Origin: Nocardia pseudobrasiliensis NBRC 108224
GTDB taxonomy: Bacteria > Actinomycetota > Actinomycetes > Mycobacteriales > Mycobacteriaceae
DNA: 34,434 nt
Assembly (NCBI RefSeq): GCF_001613105.1
Contig: NZ_BDBS01000046.1
Coordinates: forward strand, 1-34,434
Reading direction: 5' to 3'
Shown here: one piece after another, positions 31,722 to 34,434 of the stretch
How positions within the stretch are numbered: position 1 is the first letter of the stretch
How the letters are laid out: each line of letters begins with the position of its first letter
The notes under the pieces: model-generated
Databases searched by the model: none
Seen by the model: the letters and a program-made list of their open reading frames with translations, nothing else
Told to the model about the DNA's origin: nothing
Made by a program: the position numbers and the translations under genes

Positions 31722-32396
31722 GAACAATCGGAATTCGGCGCTCTCCGTGCCCCGCAGGGCGTCGTAATCGAGCGTCAGACAACGGATTCCGCGATCGGTG
31801 GCCAGCGTACGGGCCTGTGGCTTGATCAGCTGGGCCGCGAAGACCCCGGTCACCGGGGCCAGCAGCGGATCCCGGTTGAGCAGTTCCAGATATCGAGTGA
31901 GCTGTTCGACGCCGTCGATCTCGCCGCGGCGCTTGATCTCCACGGCCACCGTCGCGCCGCCCGCGTCGCGGCAGAGGATGTCGACCGGTCCGATGGCGGT
32001 CATGTATTCGCGGCGGATGAGGCTGTACCCGTCGCCGAGGGTGTGGATGTGCTCGGCCAGCAGCTCCTGCAGATGAGCCTCGACACCGTCCTTCACCAGA
32101 CCCGGATCGATGCCCAGATCGTGCGAGGAGTCGTGTTCGATCTCCTCGACGGTGATCCGCAACTCCTCACCGGCCTTATTGGTCACCACCCAGAGTTTGC
32201 CTGTCTCCGAATCGGATTCGCGCTCCTCCAGCCAGCACGGCGGGCTCATCCAGTTCAACGGTTTGTAGGAACCGCCGTCGGAATGGACCAGGACCGAACC
32301 GTCCGCTTTCATCATCAGCAGCCGGCGAGCCATCGGGAGGTGAGCGGTGAGCCGACCCACGTAGTCGACCTGACAGCGAGCAATCACGAGGCGCAC
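31719..32396 (-). CDS. nucS: mismatch-specific endonuclease NucS/EndoMS
   Basis: This 225-residue nuclease cuts both strands at mismatches and provides the non-canonical mismatch repair of actinobacteria and archaea lacking MutS-MutL. The N-terminal domain (1-110) is beta-rich and binds DNA. The C-terminal RecB-like nuclease carries D139 in GPVDILCRD and E153 and K155 in VAVEIKRRG. The C-terminal FRLF resembles a hydrophobic beta-clamp-binding tail. Length matches M. tuberculosis Rv1321. GTG 32396 is chosen because TAAAGT ends 8 nt upstream and homologues start at the equivalent VRLVIA. Confidence 0.95.
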   Translation of the reverse strand: MRLVIARCQVDYVGRLTAHLPMARRLLMMKADGSVLVHSDGGSYKPLNWMSPPCWLEERESDSETGKLWVVTNKAGEELRITVEEIEHDSSHDLGIDPGLVKDGVEAHLQELLAEHIHTLGDGYSLIRREYMTAIGPVDILCRDAGGATVAVEIKRRGEIDGVEQLTRYLELLNRDPLLAPVTGVFAAQLIKPQARTLATDRGIRCLTLDYDALRGTESAEFRLF

Positions 32397-32403
32397 CTGA
32401 GGC

Positions 32404-32409
32404 ACTTTA
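32404..32409 (-). promoter_or_regulatory. -10 hexamer of a leaderless nucS transcript
   Basis: TAAAGT on the minus strand is followed by 7 nt and the GTG at 32396. Confidence 0.55.
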
Positions 32410-32434
32410 GGCCAGTGCCGCGCCCGCGCGGAAT

Positions 32435-33166
32435 TCAGCCCACGAGCAACAGGTAGCCGAGGGCCGAGGCGACGATCAGCAGTCCGGTCTCGAACCAGGT
32501 CAGCTTCGGCAGCGCGAGGCCGCGGATGCGCAGGGCCCAGAAGCCCGCCAGCAGGCCGATCGAGACGGCCAGCAGATGTCCCACATTGGTGAAAGTCCGG
32601 CCCATCACGACGCCCGCGACGGCGACGGCCAGCCAGGTGATCGCCCAGGTGGGTCGCCACCGATGCGGAAGCAGTGCGAAGAAGGCTCCGATGAGGGCAA
32701 GGGCGCCGTAACTGATGCCGACGTCCTCGGCGCGGGTGATGTCCACCGGCAGCCAACCGGCCTCCACAGCCACCCACAGGCCCAAAGCGACCAGCAGCGT
32801 GGCACCGATATGTCCGGCCAGGAAGATCCGAATCACCTGCCACGCACCGAATCTCAATTCAGCGAGGGCCAGCAGGGACACCAGCAGCGGGATGATCACC
32901 AGTGCGGCGGAATTGTCGCCGATGACCAGGGCGCTGGAGAACAGGGTGCCGAAGTGGCCGCGGAGCAGATTGTGCAGATTGGTGCTCGCGTGCAGCACGA
33001 TCTTGTTCTGCATGGAATCCGTCATAACCGACAGCGATACCGCCACGGCAATGAGCGCTGCCACATACGCGTAGGTCACCGGCAGCAAGAATCGACGCCA
33101 GCCACGACGACCGGTCGCGACCTGTCCACTCGATGCCTCCGACGCGGGCGCGGACAGCACCACCAT
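32435..33166 (-). CDS. rhomboid-like multi-pass membrane protein
   Basis: This 243-residue protein has six or seven hydrophobic helices after a short cytoplasmic tail. The layout is rhomboid-like: NLHNLLRGHFGTLFSSAL after helix 1, serine S152 in DVGISYGALA and histidine H197 in NVGHLLAVS. These could form a Ser-His dyad, but overall similarity to active rhomboids is weak, so it may be a catalytically dead relative. GGAAGGGGA precedes the ATG. The 201-nt gap to the lysozyme gene (33167-33367) shows only short inverted repeats. Confidence 0.7.
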   Translation of the reverse strand: MVVLSAPASEASSGQVATGRRGWRRFLLPVTYAYVAALIAVAVSLSVMTDSMQNKIVLHASTNLHNLLRGHFGTLFSSALVIGDNSAALVIIPLLVSLLALAELRFGAWQVIRIFLAGHIGATLLVALGLWVAVEAGWLPVDITRAEDVGISYGALALIGAFFALLPHRWRPTWAITWLAVAVAGVVMGRTFTNVGHLLAVSIGLLAGFWALRIRGLALPKLTWFETGLLIVASALGYLLLVG

Positions 33167-33367
33167 CGCGTCCCCTTCCGAACTCCACCGGCAGCCGATC
33201 CGCCGGACCTACCTGTTGATGATCCTTTTCAGGACTTCGGACGGGCTCCCCGATCCTCGAGACTTCACTGTGAATCGGAGAGCCGCCGTATCCGAATGAT
33301 GCCCCAGCGTAGCGAGGGCAAACCGGTTGTGCAGAACTGAGCTGGTGGTGGGGGTAGCACTACCTGG

Positions 33368-34084
33368 TCAGCCGCGGGCGAACCGCTCCAGGCCCCCTCG
33401 GTCGCCGTTGAATTGGACGGCCTCCCCCGGGACCTTGGCTCGGTGGTCGGCGTAGACCCAGAACATGTGGGAGGTCCAGCCCGCGGGCAGGGCGCCGGGC
33501 GTCTTCGCGTAGTTGGCGATCGACAGCGGGTTGTCCCCACCGAAGGTGGCGTCGTTGGCGGTGCACTGCTTCCACCAGCTGGTGGTCGTGTGGATGATGG
33601 GGTATCGATCGGCTCTTGCCCTGTAGGTATTGCTGAAGTCCTTGATCCAGTTCACCATCGCGGCGGCGCTCAGGCCGTAACACGTATCCGACCCGGCCGC
33701 TTCCAGATCCACGGTGCCCGGTAGCGTTTCGCCGTCGCCCTGCCAGCCGCCACCGTGGGCGAGGAAGTAATTGGCCTGGGCCGCACCGCTGCTCGCATTC
33801 GGCCGAGCGAAGTGGTATGCGCCCCGGATCAGACCGGTATTGGTCGCCCCGGTGTACTGAGAATTGAACTGGGGGCTCGTATAGCTGGGGCCGTCGGTCG
33901 CGTTCGCGATGGCGAAGTCGATTCCGGCGGACTTCACCGCCTCCCAGTTGATCTTCGTCTGGCTGGCGCTGACCGATATCCCCTCGGGCGGGTTGGGCGC
34001 CGCGGCGGCGTACGGCGTCTGCGTACCCGTCAGCGCGGCGACGGCAATCAACAGCATCGCCGCCATAGCTCTACGCGAAGTCAT
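33368..34084 (-). CDS. secreted GH25-type lysozyme-like protein with an altered active site
   Basis: This 238-residue protein has a signal peptide (hydrophobic 8-19, cleavage near PYAAAAPNPP) and one GH25 (Chalaropsis-type) muramidase domain. The DXE catalytic pair is D126 and E128 in GTVDLEAAG, and GLIRGAYHFARP and RYPIIHTTTSWW fit the family barrel. The conserved first aspartate of the GXDVSXXQ motif is serine here: GISVSASQ (S37). It may therefore have reduced or different activity. AGGGAG lies 4 nt before ATG 34084. It sits just downstream of the rRNA operon terminator. Confidence 0.82.
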   Translation of the reverse strand: MTSRRAMAAMLLIAVAALTGTQTPYAAAAPNPPEGISVSASQTKINWEAVKSAGIDFAIANATDGPSYTSPQFNSQYTGATNTGLIRGAYHFARPNASSGAAQANYFLAHGGGWQGDGETLPGTVDLEAAGSDTCYGLSAAAMVNWIKDFSNTYRARADRYPIIHTTTSWWKQCTANDATFGGDNPLSIANYAKTPGALPAGWTSHMFWVYADHRAKVPGEAVQFNGDRGGLERFARG

Positions 34085-34224
34085 CGCTCTCCCTGAATCG
34101 CTCCGGTGACTACTCGATGATCTGCATGACTGAGCGGATGTACCCGCACACCCTTGCATTCGCGACTACCGAAGTCGTGGATGGGATGACTCGCGCGTGT
34201 CCGAAAAATGGTTCGGATACGCGG

Positions 34225-34252
34225 AAGGCCCCGACCAAACGGTCGGGGCCTT
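34225..34252 (-). terminator. rRNA operon terminator
   Basis: AAGGCCCCGACC (34225-34236) pairs perfectly with GGTCGGGGCCTT (34241-34252) around a 4-nt loop, about 10 nt after the 5S rRNA gene on the minus strand. Confidence 0.85.
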
Positions 34253-34262
34253 CGCGAATTAT

Positions 34263-34382
34263 GTTCCGGCGGTGTCCTACTCTCCCACACCCTGGCGAGT
34301 GCAGTACCATCGGCGCTGGCAGGCTTAGCTTCCGGGTTCGGAATGGGACCGGGCGTTTCCCCACCGCTATAACCGCCGTAAC
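34263..34382 (-). rRNA. rrf: 5S ribosomal RNA
   Basis: The minus strand reads TTACGGCGGTTATAGCGGTG at the 5' end and contains the invariant GGAAACGCCCGGTCCCATTC and GAACCCGGAAGCTAAGCC blocks, ending GGACACCGCCGGAAC. The two ends pair as helix I, which sets the ends to within a few bases. Length is about 120 nt. It is the last gene of an rRNA operon; the 23S gene should lie beyond the right edge. Positions 34383-34434 are the 23S-5S spacer. Confidence 0.97.
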
Positions 34383-34434
34383 TCTATGAAACTATCCACG
34401 CGCGAGACCCTCAATTCGAGCCTCGAGCATACGT

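Overview
The window is high-GC actinobacterial chromosome from the Mycobacteriales, most likely Nocardia or a close relative. The evidence is the third-position GC bias, frequent GTG starts, the mec-cysO-cysM, glgE and nucS genes, and a gene order that closely follows M. tuberculosis Rv1321 to Rv1341 as I remember it. It is mostly conserved core genome. The accessory content is small secreted proteins, a fused acyl-CoA synthetase and GC-rich minisatellites.

Layout. Positions 1-256 are a tandem 30-bp repeat that starts in the stop codon of rdgB. From about 7435 down to 257 a minus-strand block reads clpS, aosR-like DUF2017, P1-family hydrolase, then (after a predicted SigH/SigR-type promoter) mec, cysO, cysM, rhomboid, MBL phosphodiesterase-like (Rv1339 type), rph and rdgB. 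murI, which lies between the rhomboid and MBL genes in M. tuberculosis, is absent here. Positions 7540-9443 are the NAD-salvage pair pncB-pncA (+). An alpha/beta hydrolase (-), dinG (+), doxX (-), an NCS2 purine permease (-), an SRPBCC-acyl-CoA synthetase fusion (+) and a secreted protein (+) follow.

From 17.9 to 26.2 kb lies the alpha-glucan cluster: glgP (-), a small secreted protein (+), a dienelactone hydrolase-like gene (-) and the overlapping pair glgE-glgB (+). Then come an SSI-type protease inhibitor (-), a thioredoxin-fold co-chaperone with a DUF3817 membrane protein (-), fadA4-like thiolase (-), methylmalonyl-CoA epimerase (+), a DivIVA-like coiled-coil protein (+), a small zinc-binding protein and nucS (-), a rhomboid-like membrane protein (-), a secreted GH25-like lysozyme (-), and the 5S rRNA gene with its terminator (-) at the right edge.

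Regulation. Eleven genes (rph, aosR, clpS, pncB, dinG, glgP, glgE, mce, the DivIVA-like gene, the zinc-protein gene and nucS) have a TANNNT -10 hexamer ending 6 or 7 nt before the start codon. This is the signature of leaderless transcripts, and it fixes several start codons. The cysteine operon carries a GGAAT-N18-GTT promoter that fits oxidative-stress control by SigH/SigR. Two copies of a 38-nt palindromic element and four unrelated minisatellites sit downstream of minus-strand genes.

The least ordinary points are a CysO with two residues after its diglycine, an AosR homologue without cysteines, the SRPBCC-FadD fusion, the rdgB-derived repeat array and the missing murI. I found no phage, insertion sequence, CRISPR array or obvious defence island.
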